Source: a virus. From it: a stretch of DNA of 43,999 nucleotides. Shown here in pieces: positions 27,859-36,981 of this stretch (positions within the stretch are counted from its first letter, which is position 1; each line of letters starts with the position of its first letter). The translations under genes were made by a program, and so were the position numbers. The notes under the pieces were generated by a model. The model searched no databases, was not told the DNA's origin, and saw nothing but the letters and a program-made list of their open reading frames with translations. Where the stretch lies: the IMG/VR virus record IMGVR_UViG_3300037049_000072, positions 1-43,999 of that record; one strand, given 5' to 3'.

Positions 27859-29145
27859 TCAACTTCCAAACGGTTTATATCCGGCGCTTCCCGCCGCGCC
27901 GCCTGCCGAAATCAAGGACGACAATCCAGCCATCCAGGGATTTGCCTGCTGCGTGGCCAGTCCGATTTGTGTTTGAGTCGTGTTCAGCGCCGCGCCGCCT
28001 GCCGCTTGTTCCGCGCCGCCCGGCATCGTTGGCAACGCCGATCCGGTGACCGTCGGCGTCGGGCCGTTCTGTGCCGCCGACAGGCTTTTGAACTCGCTGG
28101 TTGGCGTCTGGCCGCTGATTTCCGCCGAAAGGTTGGCAAGGTTCTGCTGTTCCCGGCGGTAGGCAACATCCTCCGGTGTCGTGCCGCTGGACAGTTCGCC
28201 GGTCGCCAGGCCGATGCCTTGAAGCTGCCTTTGGGCCCCCGCCGCGCCGGTTGTCAGCGGACTGGTGAAGTCGCCGGGCGTTCCGCTGCCGCCGCGCGCG
28301 CCCAATGCTCCCGCGACGGAATTATTCAAGACGCCGGTGTCAAATTCGTCCAGCCCTTTGCCGGCCTTCAGTTGTTCCTCGACCTGTGCCTGCAGTGTGT
28401 CCGCAACGGGCTGGTTCGCCGGCTGGTTGATTTGCTGCTGAATCAGGTCACTCTCTCGCTGGCGCGCGGCCACGCCTTGCGGGTCGGCCTCCTGCTCCTG
28501 TGCTTTCGCCGCCGCGATGAATTGCGGGTCGTATTTTTGCGACAGGGCAAGATTGGTTTTGGCGTTGGCTTCAGCCAGTTTTGCCTGCACGTCCGCCGCG
28601 CCCAGCCCGGTGAAATCAAACGTGTGCGCCCCAGCCGGGACTTTGGTTTGCTTGGTGACGAGTTTTCCGGGCAGCGTTTTCCCCTGCCAATCCGCCGCGT
28701 TGTAGGGAATGAGTTTGTATTGGTCACCGCCGCCAAAAATACTGCTCAACATTCCGCCGATGGGAGTTTTCGAACCCGCCTTGAAAAATGACTCCGAACC
28801 CGGCGCGCCATCAAGCGGCGTGCCGCTGCTGTATCCCTCCGGCACTTTGATGAACTGCTGGTTTTCGTAATGCTCCGGCAGGTCAACGGACACGGACTGC
28901 CCGAGCTGGGCCGCCGCCGCCAGTTGCCTTTGAATGGGAAGAATCTCGGCTTCAAGGTTGGACAGTTGGGCGGTCGAGGCGGCAAGGTTGGGTTCTTGAA
29001 CCTGACCGACGCCAGCCAGAGACATCCCCATTCCCGCCCCGGTCAACCCCAGCCCCACGATGCCGATGGCCGCCATTGTGTGGCAGCGCGGTTCCTCGAA
29101 GAGCCGGTTTCGGACAACCAAACATTCTGAATAAAACAGGTTCAT
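27859..29145 (-). CDS. Internal virion-type protein, paralogue A (428 aa)
   Basis: It starts MNLFYSECLVVRNRLFEEPR, has a Gly-rich hydrophobic segment ('MAAIGIVGLGLTGAGMGMSL', about 24-43) that could insert into a membrane, then helical Gln/Ala-rich regions. From 'DFTGLGAADVQAKL' to 'NPWMAGLSSL' it can be aligned with the 339-residue protein two genes upstream. The first ATG overlaps the cupin stop (ATGA); Met24 is an alternative start. An ejected pore or internal-core role is inferred. Confidence 0.65.
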   Translation of the reverse strand: MNLFYSECLVVRNRLFEEPRCHTMAAIGIVGLGLTGAGMGMSLAGVGQVQEPNLAASTAQLSNLEAEILPIQRQLAAAAQLGQSVSVDLPEHYENQQFIKVPEGYSSGTPLDGAPGSESFFKAGSKTPIGGMLSSIFGGGDQYKLIPYNAADWQGKTLPGKLVTKQTKVPAGAHTFDFTGLGAADVQAKLAEANAKTNLALSQKYDPQFIAAAKAQEQEADPQGVAARQRESDLIQQQINQPANQPVADTLQAQVEEQLKAGKGLDEFDTGVLNNSVAGALGARGGSGTPGDFTSPLTTGAAGAQRQLQGIGLATGELSSGTTPEDVAYRREQQNLANLSAEISGQTPTSEFKSLSAAQNGPTPTVTGSALPTMPGGAEQAAGGAALNTTQTQIGLATQQANPWMAGLSSLISAGGAAGSAGYKPFGS

Positions 29146-29612
29146 CGGTTCAAAAGTTTTGCTGCTTCCTCGTGTTTCAAAAACGCCCCGCTTTTGACGC
29201 GCAACGCATCTTCCAGTTTTTCAATGTCCTGCCCGCAATCTTCCAGCCCGGCGGTCGGGTGAATCGTGACCCAGCGCATATCCTCGATGATGTAAAGCAT
29301 CTTGCGCACGCCGGCCTTGGAAACGAACGTACTGGGCGCGGTGATTTCTTGCAACTGGCCGTCCATCAAAACGGTCGCCTTGCCCGCAAGGACGATGTTC
29401 AAATGTTCCGTCTTGTGCTGATGGCCGATTACAAATGTTCCCTTGGGCATGAAGATTTCGCGGTAATAAACACCAGGCGAAAACAGGTGAATCAATGGCA
29501 TTGTCACTTGAGGCAGATCGAGCAGCTTGACTTCGACGGCTTCAATCTTTTCCAAAGTGGCGTGGATTGGAAACGTCGGCACGATTTCAGTTATGGCAAC
29601 CTCATTTTTCAT
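29142..29612 (-). CDS. Cupin-fold phage protein (156 aa)
   Basis: The core 'YYREIFMPKGTFVIGHQHKT', 'EHLNIVLAGKATVLMDGQLQ' and 'TAPSTFVSKAGVRKMLYIIE' is a single cupin barrel with possible metal ligands in GHQHKTEH. Similar cupin proteins occur in the structural regions of other short-tailed phages; their task is unknown. It lies between the two paralogous internal proteins, with ATGA overlaps on both sides. Confidence 0.75.
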   Translation of the reverse strand: MKNEVAITEIVPTFPIHATLEKIEAVEVKLLDLPQVTMPLIHLFSPGVYYREIFMPKGTFVIGHQHKTEHLNIVLAGKATVLMDGQLQEITAPSTFVSKAGVRKMLYIIEDMRWVTIHPTAGLEDCGQDIEKLEDALRVKSGAFLKHEEAAKLLNR

Positions 29613-30628
29613 GATGCTGCTGATGGATAGGACGACGGGCTTGACCAGTCGCCACCAACCGGCGAATAGCCGCCTGCCGGCTGCGCCCCGGTTGCCGCGA
29701 CTGAAACCGGATTATTCGAAAATGCCGAAGTTGAAAACGCGCCCATGTTCCCCAGCGCGTTCATTCCCTGCACGCCAAATGACAAACCGGACAGGTATGG
29801 ATTGGAAGTTGCTTCCGCCTGTTGCGCCTGCTGGCCGTATTGCGCATTGGCGTAACTCTGGCCATACCGGGCCGCGCCCGTGTCCACGGTTGCCGGCGTC
29901 GTGTAGTTGACGGGATTGAACGGCGCGGCACCGCTTTGCGCGCCGCTCAACTGGCCAAACTGCGCTTCGGGCGTCTGGTTGTTTGTGAACGCCCCAAGAT
30001 TTGACAAACTCTGTTGAATGCGCCGATAGGTCACGTCCTGGGGACTGACGCCGCTTTGCAAATAGTTTTGCGCCGCCGACTGCTGTTGCGCCCGCAACTG
30101 ATCGGATGCGGATACGACCGCCCCGGCTTCCTGTGCGGCCGGCGCGTTGCCCAGATAAATCCCGCGTTCGACCTGGCCGCTCCGAACACTGCCCTGAACT
30201 TGCTGCAATCCCTGCTCGTCGAGTTGTCCCGCAGTCCCGAGCATGGTGTTGACCTGATTTTGCAAGTCCTCGGCCATGGGCCGGTCGGGATTGGCTTTTG
30301 AATCGGACAGAATCTTGTCGAACAACTGCTGGCGCGCGGCATAGCCGGTCGGGTCAGACTGTTTAAGATCCGCCAGCCGCTGTTGAATGTAATCCGCCCC
30401 GTAATTGTTTTGGATGTCCAGCAATGCCTGAGCCATCTTGTCGGACATTTGCGCCGATTGGTCGGCGTTCCCCACCCCGCTAAAATCGTAGCTCGTGTTC
30501 CCGATGGTCTGTTTGCCGCCCTCTTGCGCCAGGGCGTTGACCATGTAATTCAGGGGATAATTTGCGAGGTCGGCGGTCACGCCGGCCATCGCCGCCTTGT
30601 TGCTGTCTGGTGCTTTGGGGCTATTCAC
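29609..30628 (-). CDS. Internal virion-type protein, paralogue B (339 aa)
   Basis: Shared features with paralogue A are 'YDFSGVG', 'DPTGYAARQQ', 'PMAEDLQNQVNTMLGTAGQL', 'GVSPQDVTYRRIQQSLSNLG', 'NNQTPEAQFGQLSGAQSG' and 'NPYLSGLSF', in the same order. It lacks the hydrophobic N-terminus of paralogue A. The end is Ser/Gly/Tyr-rich. Probably a virion protein of the inner core or tail. Confidence 0.65.
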   Translation of the reverse strand: MNSPKAPDSNKAAMAGVTADLANYPLNYMVNALAQEGGKQTIGNTSYDFSGVGNADQSAQMSDKMAQALLDIQNNYGADYIQQRLADLKQSDPTGYAARQQLFDKILSDSKANPDRPMAEDLQNQVNTMLGTAGQLDEQGLQQVQGSVRSGQVERGIYLGNAPAAQEAGAVVSASDQLRAQQQSAAQNYLQSGVSPQDVTYRRIQQSLSNLGAFTNNQTPEAQFGQLSGAQSGAAPFNPVNYTTPATVDTGAARYGQSYANAQYGQQAQQAEATSNPYLSGLSFGVQGMNALGNMGAFSTSAFSNNPVSVAATGAQPAGGYSPVGGDWSSPSSYPSAAS

Positions 30629-30998
30629 AAAATCTCCTCAATGCCAAAGGATTGAACTCGACCAGCTTCAGGTTGTCGGTCCCCTTCAAGCGGTAGGCAA
30701 AAAATCTCCGGACGCGCGGCCAGCGGGCCATGACGCGCCGAAACAGCACGCGGCAGGTTTCCCGGCTGCCAATGACTTCCCCGATGAACATGCGGCGTCG
30801 GCTGGTCGGCTGGGCGATCCCGATGGCCTTTACGATACCATGGTCGCGGACGACAAATAGAGTCCCGGCCAGCGCGTTGCTTCCGATGTGAAGAAAAACC
30901 CTCTCTTTGCTCCATCCCTTGAAGCATTTCCCTCCGCGCGCCAGGCAAAATTGTGTCACCTCGTGGCAGGCCTCCATAAATTGTTGTTTTTTGGTCAC
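30621..30998 (-). CDS. Hypothetical virion-module protein, possibly acyltransferase-like (125 aa)
   Basis: The product MTKKQQFMEACHEVTQFCLA... is basic and has 'GTLFVVRDHGIVKAIGIAQP' and 'MFIGEVIGSRETCRVLFRRV', a strand-helix order reminiscent of GNAT folds and of small proteins coded beside nozzle genes in podoviruses. The match is too weak to assign a reaction. Overlaps: ATGA with the nozzle gene, 8 bases with the next. Confidence 0.55.
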   Translation of the reverse strand: MTKKQQFMEACHEVTQFCLARGGKCFKGWSKERVFLHIGSNALAGTLFVVRDHGIVKAIGIAQPTSRRRMFIGEVIGSRETCRVLFRRVMARWPRVRRFFAYRLKGTDNLKLVEFNPLALRRFCE

Positions 30999-32683
30999 AA
31001 AGTTTCCTTGAGCGGATTGATGAACGCGCCGGCCACGATGTTCCTTAACCAGAACCAGCCCGAATTGCTTTCGATGCGTAGAAACGCTTCATTGAATGCC
31101 GGAAGCCCGCGAATGCCCTTGGAGACTTTCGAGGGTGATCCTGAAGCGAGCAAAAACGGAAGAGTGCCGATGCCCAGGATGTCCCCGGTCTGGCCAAAGG
31201 TCCCATTCCACGTTTTAAGCAATTCAAGGTCGGCCATCCATGACAGCGTGAGCGCGGCGTTTCCGGCGCTGAATCGCATCACGGTATTGTAAGCGGTTTT
31301 GTTTCCTACGGTCTCGCCAAATTGCATGCTTCGCGTCCAGACTTGGGTTGCGTAACCGTTCCCATTGTCGTTGTAGGTAGAATCTTCCTTAACAGCGGAA
31401 AGGTCTTTCCATTGGTTCACATGGCCCGCCTGGTCGCCAAACACAAGCCGTTGTGTCCCGGAAAACCGGGTCACTTCAACGCAATTCACATTCCAGGTCA
31501 AATTATTTGCGGCGTAACCCGGCTGACCCAGTTGTGGCGTCTGCCACATGCCCATCCATTTTTGAAGCCGTCCGTTCCAAACCAAAACGGCGTTGTTGGT
31601 TGTCGAGTTATCCAACGGCACAAAGAACAAGGCAAATTCCTGGTACTTGACGGCGCACACCTTGTCCCAGGCCGATTGGTTGATACGGGCGATGATCGGC
31701 TGAATCGGCTGGCTCAATGGAGCCGACATCTGCCATTGGCCTGCCGCCGCCTGCATCCGCTGCACGGAACGCACCCCATCTTGGGCCATAAACAGAATAT
31801 CGTTGCCGTACGAGCACCAGGCGTCACGTCCGACGCAGCCGATGCCGTACCCGATGTTGCCTGTCACCGCTGACGCCGAAAATCCTCCTGTTCCGCCGAA
31901 GGCATCTGACGTCGGGTCGGTGTTGGACAGCCAGAGTGAATTACGTTTCAAAACGCAAAGGGTAAACCCCTGCATCGAGGCCACGGCGACAATTGGATCA
32001 CCATCACCAACGCCAATTCGGAAACTTCGAGTGGTCAGGTTCCAATGGCCGGTCGTGTAATCCAAGAGAGCACTGACGTAGATGGTGTCGGGCGCGGTTG
32101 ACACCCCGGAAGCGAACATGCGCCCGGTGTGCCAGCAAAGGATCGTCGCGCCGGTCGGGAAGTTTGTGTTCGCTGCCGTTCCCGCGCTGGTGAAAGCCGT
32201 GCCATCCCAAATCTGAGCCGCGCCAACGCCGTCACTGACGAGCAACGTGTTGATCCCTTGCGCCATGGCAACCCGGATGTCCGACGAGGCCGGTTTCCAA
32301 AGGGCCGACAGGTCCGTCCATGCATTGCCTTCAAACTTCAAAAAGTTCGCGCTGTTGCCGGCCGCAACACTGGCCAGCAACTGATGGATTGAAGAAACGC
32401 CCAGCGTGTCGAAATAACGCAACGCGAAAACCGAAGTCGCCCCGGCAATCGGGAGCGCCTTGGCCGCTGGAATGGCATCCGCGCCGGGCCGCGTCCGCGC
32501 CTCGTAATTGTCCCGCACGATGATATTCAACAAATGCTGGCACTGGTTGGGGTCAATCAACGTCGAGCGCCGGAACGAATCTTCGCCGCCGGAAAAGTCC
32601 TGAATCGTTTCAAATACCAGCGGATCGTCCAGTTCGACGTTGCCGAACGAAGTTGACTCATATTGTTGGGTGATGTCTGACAT
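30995..32683 (-). CDS. Tail nozzle/stabilisation-like protein (562 aa)
   Basis: The N-terminus 'IQDFSGGEDSFRRSTLIDPN' and 'NIIVRDNYEARTRPGADAI' resembles the opening of podoviral tail nozzle and P22 gp10-like hub proteins. The body is beta-rich with repeated strands ('VAMAQGINTLLVSDGVGAAQ', 'LCVLKRNSLWLSNTDPT', 'DILFMAQDGVRSVQRM') as in a beta-propeller. It would close the tail below the portal and adaptors. It follows two other virion genes, supporting a tail role. Confidence 0.7.
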   Translation of the reverse strand: MSDITQQYESTSFGNVELDDPLVFETIQDFSGGEDSFRRSTLIDPNQCQHLLNIIVRDNYEARTRPGADAIPAAKALPIAGATSVFALRYFDTLGVSSIHQLLASVAAGNSANFLKFEGNAWTDLSALWKPASSDIRVAMAQGINTLLVSDGVGAAQIWDGTAFTSAGTAANTNFPTGATILCWHTGRMFASGVSTAPDTIYVSALLDYTTGHWNLTTRSFRIGVGDGDPIVAVASMQGFTLCVLKRNSLWLSNTDPTSDAFGGTGGFSASAVTGNIGYGIGCVGRDAWCSYGNDILFMAQDGVRSVQRMQAAAGQWQMSAPLSQPIQPIIARINQSAWDKVCAVKYQEFALFFVPLDNSTTNNAVLVWNGRLQKWMGMWQTPQLGQPGYAANNLTWNVNCVEVTRFSGTQRLVFGDQAGHVNQWKDLSAVKEDSTYNDNGNGYATQVWTRSMQFGETVGNKTAYNTVMRFSAGNAALTLSWMADLELLKTWNGTFGQTGDILGIGTLPFLLASGSPSKVSKGIRGLPAFNEAFLRIESNSGWFWLRNIVAGAFINPLKETL

Positions 32684-32686
32684 CTT

Positions 32687-33841
32687 CTAAAATCCTTCGC
32701 CGAAACTTCCACCCCGTGGATTGAAATACCCATCGCCATAACCGCTTTCCGGGATGAACTGGGTGTTGCTGGCGGCCTGCATGGCTTCGAGCAACGCCAG
32801 TTCATGTAAGAGGCTGACCGCTTCGGTCATCTGTGACTGCGCCTTGCCAAACTGGCGCTGGCGGGTCAGCATGTCGGCGGTCGCAAAGGCAATCAGCACG
32901 TTGTCCAGGTTGCGCAGGGCCGGCACTTCACTCCCAAAATCCAGCGGAACGAACGGCTTTTTACCCAGCACGTTCAGGCTTCCCGGTTTTAGCGGAATGG
33001 GGAAAATCCTGACCCGCTGAAACGAGGGCGAGCGCAGATCAGACGGCCCGAGCGTTCCCAAAATCTTGGTGAAAGCAACTCCCAGCACGGTGCAGGTCAA
33101 AATCGCCTGAATTGATCCAGCCGTGACCGGCTTGAACACCGATTCGATTTCAACAAAGCCAGACCCGTCGGTTGGGTTCAAAACAATCGGCAGATTGCCG
33201 GTGATGACGTAGCGATCCACCGGGTCGCGCCACGTCACTTTGAGTTGAATCTTTTGGTCGCCAAGAATGTCAGCCCCGGTCGTTGAGGTAATGGTGACGT
33301 AAGACCCGGCGTTGGCCTGGTTGGTTTTCAAGCCGCCGATGAGTTGAAGTTTTCCGGTCCAAGGCATTCCTTCAACCCCCAAAAATTGCAGCGCGGTTTC
33401 AGCGGCTGGAACCTGGAAAATAACCGGCATCCCGGCCACGTTTTCGGCAAGCACCGCTTGAGAATTGAGGGCCAGCACGCTTGCCTCGTTCGCTCCCGGC
33501 GTCCACAAATAATAATCACCGCCGGTTAATCCCGTAAGAAAAATGACTTGTTTGACAGAGGCCGTAACGGAAGTGTCGGGCAGGATTGCAGCGAGCACAA
33601 CCGAAACTCCTTGGGCTGTGAATGTCCCTGATGCCAATAGGGTTTGTGCTCCATTTCTTAAGGCTTGGTCGGCCGCCCCCAAGGTGAGGGAATAGGTTGC
33701 TCCAACAGTCAAGCCGGTCAAAGTGTAACTGTTAAAATCATCATAAACCGCGCCCGCCGGTATCAGGTTAGAGCCATAAATTTGCCCATTGAGTGAGGCA
33801 ACCGGGTCGGCTAAAATCAATGGTGCGGTTGGGTCAATCAT
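32687..33841 (-). CDS. Virion structural protein (384 aa)
   Basis: The N-terminal two thirds are Ig-like beta-rich ('DFNSYTLTGLTVGATYSLTL', 'VTITSTTGADILGDQKIQLK'). The C-terminal part 'LRNLDNVLIAFATADMLTRQ' followed by 'RQFGKAQSQMTEAVSLLHEL' is helical and recalls connector/adaptor proteins. It lies between the LamG-like protein and the nozzle gene, with an ATGA overlap. A tail or adaptor role is likely but not specific. Confidence 0.6.
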   Translation of the reverse strand: MIDPTAPLILADPVASLNGQIYGSNLIPAGAVYDDFNSYTLTGLTVGATYSLTLGAADQALRNGAQTLLASGTFTAQGVSVVLAAILPDTSVTASVKQVIFLTGLTGGDYYLWTPGANEASVLALNSQAVLAENVAGMPVIFQVPAAETALQFLGVEGMPWTGKLQLIGGLKTNQANAGSYVTITSTTGADILGDQKIQLKVTWRDPVDRYVITGNLPIVLNPTDGSGFVEIESVFKPVTAGSIQAILTCTVLGVAFTKILGTLGPSDLRSPSFQRVRIFPIPLKPGSLNVLGKKPFVPLDFGSEVPALRNLDNVLIAFATADMLTRQRQFGKAQSQMTEAVSLLHELALLEAMQAASNTQFIPESGYGDGYFNPRGGSFGEGF

Positions 33842-35007
33842 AAGCCATATTTTCCAGTCAGATAAGCTTTTGTCGAACTCATCTGTCCCAGGTCAGTGTC
33901 AATGATCAGTTCCAACACGTCAGTATCCGACGTAAAGGACGGGTCAATTGTAAAGCCCAACAGATTGCCACCGCACAAAGGGTTTAGGCCGGCCGGGGGA
34001 CCGCCCAGGCCGCAGCCCACTTCCACCCCGTTTTGAAAAAGGTCGGAATTTGTGCCGTTATACACTCCCACGACCACATTGAATCGATTGGTCGGAAATG
34101 GCACGTAACTGTAATTCGCCTTGATGCACGACGGATAGGTTGAGCCGCCCTGCTGCTCCAAAAGTGCTCCCGACATTTGCATATCCAGCAGGCCGTTGGT
34201 CGTATTACTGAAGAACAAATCGTTGTTTGGACTGGGATAGACATTTGTGCATTGCGCCACCAGGTAAATTATCAGCGGCTGGCCACCGAAGATGTTGGTG
34301 TTGCTCAACACTCCCTGCACGCCTCCGGAGAAACGGACAGAGGCATGTCCAGCAAGGACGTTCGTCTCGTAAAGAATTGATTTTACGGATGACGGTTGGG
34401 TGACGTTGTAGCCGTGTCCGCTGATGTCATTCCACTGCATCACTGTCTGTCCGCCCACGGCCAGCGTTGTGCCAAAATCCGTGTAAGCATTTGTGTCGGC
34501 CACCAGCCAAAGCAGATGGCTGGGACTGTTAGTGCAGGTGCTAAACTCGGAAATGTAGGTAATATTTGTGGCCGTCCATCTATAAACCGAGTGGCCGCCT
34601 ATTCCGCCGCCGCCGAAAGTTGGCCCGTCAGCAGCCGACACATAGACACGGGGATCATTGTTCGTAACCAATCCACCGGTCGCACAGAGCAAATTTGTCG
34701 GGCTGATTACCAATGCCGCCAGCACTACCGTTACATTCGTGGTGATGACAACGGTTGTGTTCGTCGTCACTACCACTGTCGTGTTTGTGCCCGGGGGCCC
34801 TTGCGGCCCCGCTGTCCCAGTGCCGGCGTAATCAATGGTGATGGTATTGCTAGGCCCGCTGTTTTGGGTCGTCACATTGATATTTGTGCCGCCAACAACG
34901 CGGACTTCGTTGGTGGTTACAAAACCATGATGCAGCGGAGGATTTTGAACCTGTGCCCCGGCGCGCAGCACCAGCGCCAGGCCAACAAAAAATAAAAGCT
35001 TTTTCAT
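33838..35007 (-). CDS. Signal-peptide-bearing LamG-like adhesin (389 aa)
   Basis: The start MKKLLFFVGLALVLRAGAQV is a clear Sec signal peptide (cut after AGA). Then come a Thr/Asn-rich stretch, a short collagen-like 'GPQGPPGTN' piece, a valine/threonine beta region, and a LamG/ConA-like domain: 'LWLVADTNAYTDFG', 'VMQWNDISGHGYNVTQP', 'LELIIDTDLGQMSSTKAYLT' and final 'GKYGL'. LamG domains bind sugars, so this may be a receptor-binding or surface protein. The start was set at the ATGA overlap. A signal peptide on a tail-region protein is unusual. Confidence 0.75.
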   Translation of the reverse strand: MKKLLFFVGLALVLRAGAQVQNPPLHHGFVTTNEVRVVGGTNINVTTQNSGPSNTITIDYAGTGTAGPQGPPGTNTTVVVTTNTTVVITTNVTVVLAALVISPTNLLCATGGLVTNNDPRVYVSAADGPTFGGGGIGGHSVYRWTATNITYISEFSTCTNSPSHLLWLVADTNAYTDFGTTLAVGGQTVMQWNDISGHGYNVTQPSSVKSILYETNVLAGHASVRFSGGVQGVLSNTNIFGGQPLIIYLVAQCTNVYPSPNNDLFFSNTTNGLLDMQMSGALLEQQGGSTYPSCIKANYSYVPFPTNRFNVVVGVYNGTNSDLFQNGVEVGCGLGGPPAGLNPLCGGNLLGFTIDPSFTSDTDVLELIIDTDLGQMSSTKAYLTGKYGL

Positions 35008-35591
35008 GCCGACATCTGCCTCCATCCGGTTTTTTGAAATCCTTCCGCCTTGATCCACATGTTGTTTGTGTCGAGGTCAAGATACAGCTTTCCCGGATTG
35101 GCGGTCACAACGCCTTCCGGCGATCCGCGCCCGGGAGGAACATCTTCGTTGGGCGTGACCACGGTTGAAACCGTCGAGGCCGCGGCAGGTTGATTGGTGT
35201 TCGCCGCCGGCCTGACCGTCAGCCAGACCGGATTGAGAATGGACATTTCGGAAGGGCAATAGCCCCAGGTTCCGACGCCTGACTGGGAGAAGGAATCCCA
35301 GTCAATCCGGTAAAAGTGTTCCAGCCCGCGAATGCGAACGCTGCTGTCCTTGGTTCGGATGGCCACCAGCCGGTCAACCTGCGCGGGCAGCATCACTATC
35401 CCCGCCAGATTGTCCATGTTGTTGGCCGCATCCACCGGCACGTCAACCATCGCCAGCGAATCCTTCCACAGATAAGAGTTGTAGATCAGCTCGTAGCGTT
35501 TGGAAACAAATTGCTGGCACGCAGCCCGGTCGTCGTCCTCAAGGTTCTGCGTCTTGGTGCAGACAAAATCAACGTATTCGTCGAGCGTCAT
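35004..35591 (-). CDS. Virion adaptor-like protein (195 aa)
   Basis: The N-terminus 'MTLDEYVDFVCTKTQNLEDD' and 'FVSKRYELIYNSYLWKDSLA' is typical of a small virion protein family coded near tail genes in podoviruses. The C-terminus 'SPEGVVTANPGKLYLDLDTN' and 'NMWIKAEGFQKTGWRQM' is a motif widely used in phage fibre and attachment proteins. It may connect fibres to the tail. ATGA overlaps on both sides. Confidence 0.6.
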   Translation of the reverse strand: MTLDEYVDFVCTKTQNLEDDDRAACQQFVSKRYELIYNSYLWKDSLAMVDVPVDAANNMDNLAGIVMLPAQVDRLVAIRTKDSSVRIRGLEHFYRIDWDSFSQSGVGTWGYCPSEMSILNPVWLTVRPAANTNQPAAASTVSTVVTPNEDVPPGRGSPEGVVTANPGKLYLDLDTNNMWIKAEGFQKTGWRQMSA

Positions 35592-36916
35592 GGTGTTACA
35601 TCAATGTAAATTGTCGTGGCAGCGGTTAGGGCCGAAGCCACCACTCTAAACCCGCTGATCGTAGGAACACTTGACACGGCAAAACCGGAGCCAAAAACAT
35701 AATAATTGTTGGTCGCGCTGTTCGTCCTGAAATAAACCTGGTATCCGGACGCGGTTGGCACCACTTCCGCATTAAACGCCCTCAGTGGTTTGACGTAAGA
35801 CATGGTGGCCGTTCCCGATCCGTTGGTTGTAACAACGACTGGATTGTTCGTTGTCAGCGCGTCAGAAAGGTTTGTGAAAATTTGGAACATCCTGAAAGTG
35901 GAATTCGGCCTGACATAGTAAAGCGCACCGGCAGAGATAACCGGTACGGTATTACTCAAAGCGCCGCTGAAGCTGACGGCGGCGAGATTGGTTATTATAG
36001 TCTGGCCTTGGGGGATGTTCGTCGCCATGATGTAATTTAGCGCCGTGTCGGCAAACTTGTTGCTTACTGTAAAATCATAACTGGCGTCTGCAAATTGAAT
36101 CCGCGTGTGTGGTGCGTAGGCTTGCGCATACTGCGCCACCGCCGCCGCCTTCGCCGCCGTGTTGGTGTTTTGTTGGGTCGAAAACAGCGGAAAATCGTCC
36201 GAATCTGAAATTGTAGGAGTGGCATTGGGGACGCCGTTGGTATAGACAAAAAGGTTCGTAATCTCAAACGGGTTTGAAAACCCCCAAAGGTTCGTCACGC
36301 CCGCGTTCGTTCCGTAAAATGTCCACGGCAGGAAAAACTGCTGGCTTGCAAATGGCACCATCGCAGAAAGCGGGCTTCGATAAGGCGCTCCGTTTGTGCC
36401 CCAAACGAGAATGAACGCCGGGTCATTGGTTGGAGTGACCGGATCATACCGGAATGAATTGGTCGTCAAGGGATAGATTGAAAGACTGTTGCTGAAATCG
36501 AAGGATGCCACAGGCAAAAACGGCGCAAGTCCGATGGCCAGATTGGTTGCGTTTATCTTTTCGAGTTCCTGATTGGTTGCGTTGTATTGCAGATAATAAG
36601 TGTTCGTTTCGACCGTTGTTCGCTCGACCTGTCCGTTGACGATGGCGTAGTTGCCAAAGACGGCCAGCGCGCCGGACACTTGATGGAATGTCCCCGAGGC
36701 CGGGGAATAAACGAGCAGAATATCGGTCGGGGCCAGGTTGGTTTGCGAAACCTTCGCCGTGTAGAAAGCCGGGTTGATGACTGCCTGATTTACCAGGGCC
36801 ATTAGTTGCGCGGCCGCCAAATGCTGTCCGTCCTGAAAGGTTTGGCCGGCGGTGATGTCTTGCGCGCGGATGTGGAATGCCACAATCGCAACCAGAATCA
36901 AAATCAGTTTTTTCAT
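35588..36916 (-). CDS. Signal-peptide-bearing tail/adhesion protein (442 aa)
   Basis: MKKLILILVAIVAFHIRAQD is a Sec signal peptide. It is followed by 'ITAGQTFQDGQHLAAAQLMA' and 'LVNQAVINPAFYTAK', the opening module of many phage fibre-type proteins. The long remainder is Thr/Asn/Phe-rich and beta-rich without a recognised domain. A strong AAAGGGAAAAGC leader precedes the ATG and a 13-bp hairpin lies just upstream. Probably a host-contact protein; why it carries an export signal is unexplained. Confidence 0.65.
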   Translation of the reverse strand: MKKLILILVAIVAFHIRAQDITAGQTFQDGQHLAAAQLMALVNQAVINPAFYTAKVSQTNLAPTDILLVYSPASGTFHQVSGALAVFGNYAIVNGQVERTTVETNTYYLQYNATNQELEKINATNLAIGLAPFLPVASFDFSNSLSIYPLTTNSFRYDPVTPTNDPAFILVWGTNGAPYRSPLSAMVPFASQQFFLPWTFYGTNAGVTNLWGFSNPFEITNLFVYTNGVPNATPTISDSDDFPLFSTQQNTNTAAKAAAVAQYAQAYAPHTRIQFADASYDFTVSNKFADTALNYIMATNIPQGQTIITNLAAVSFSGALSNTVPVISAGALYYVRPNSTFRMFQIFTNLSDALTTNNPVVVTTNGSGTATMSYVKPLRAFNAEVVPTASGYQVYFRTNSATNNYYVFGSGFAVSSVPTISGFRVVASALTAATTIYIDVTP

Positions 36917-36936
36917 GCTTTTCCCTTTGCTTGTCC

Positions 36937-36965
36937 GGGGCGCGAGCGCCGCGCGCTCACGCCCC
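36937..36965 (-). other. 13-bp hairpin between two late genes
   Basis: GGGGCGCGAGCGC (36937-36949) and GCGCTCACGCCCC (36953-36965) form a 13-bp stem with one G-T wobble and a 3-base loop. On the minus strand it follows the 81-residue gene and precedes the Shine-Dalgarno of the next gene, without a U-run. It may protect or process the mRNA, or weaken read-through. Confidence 0.5.
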
Positions 36966-36981
36966 AGGTGATACTGCCCGC

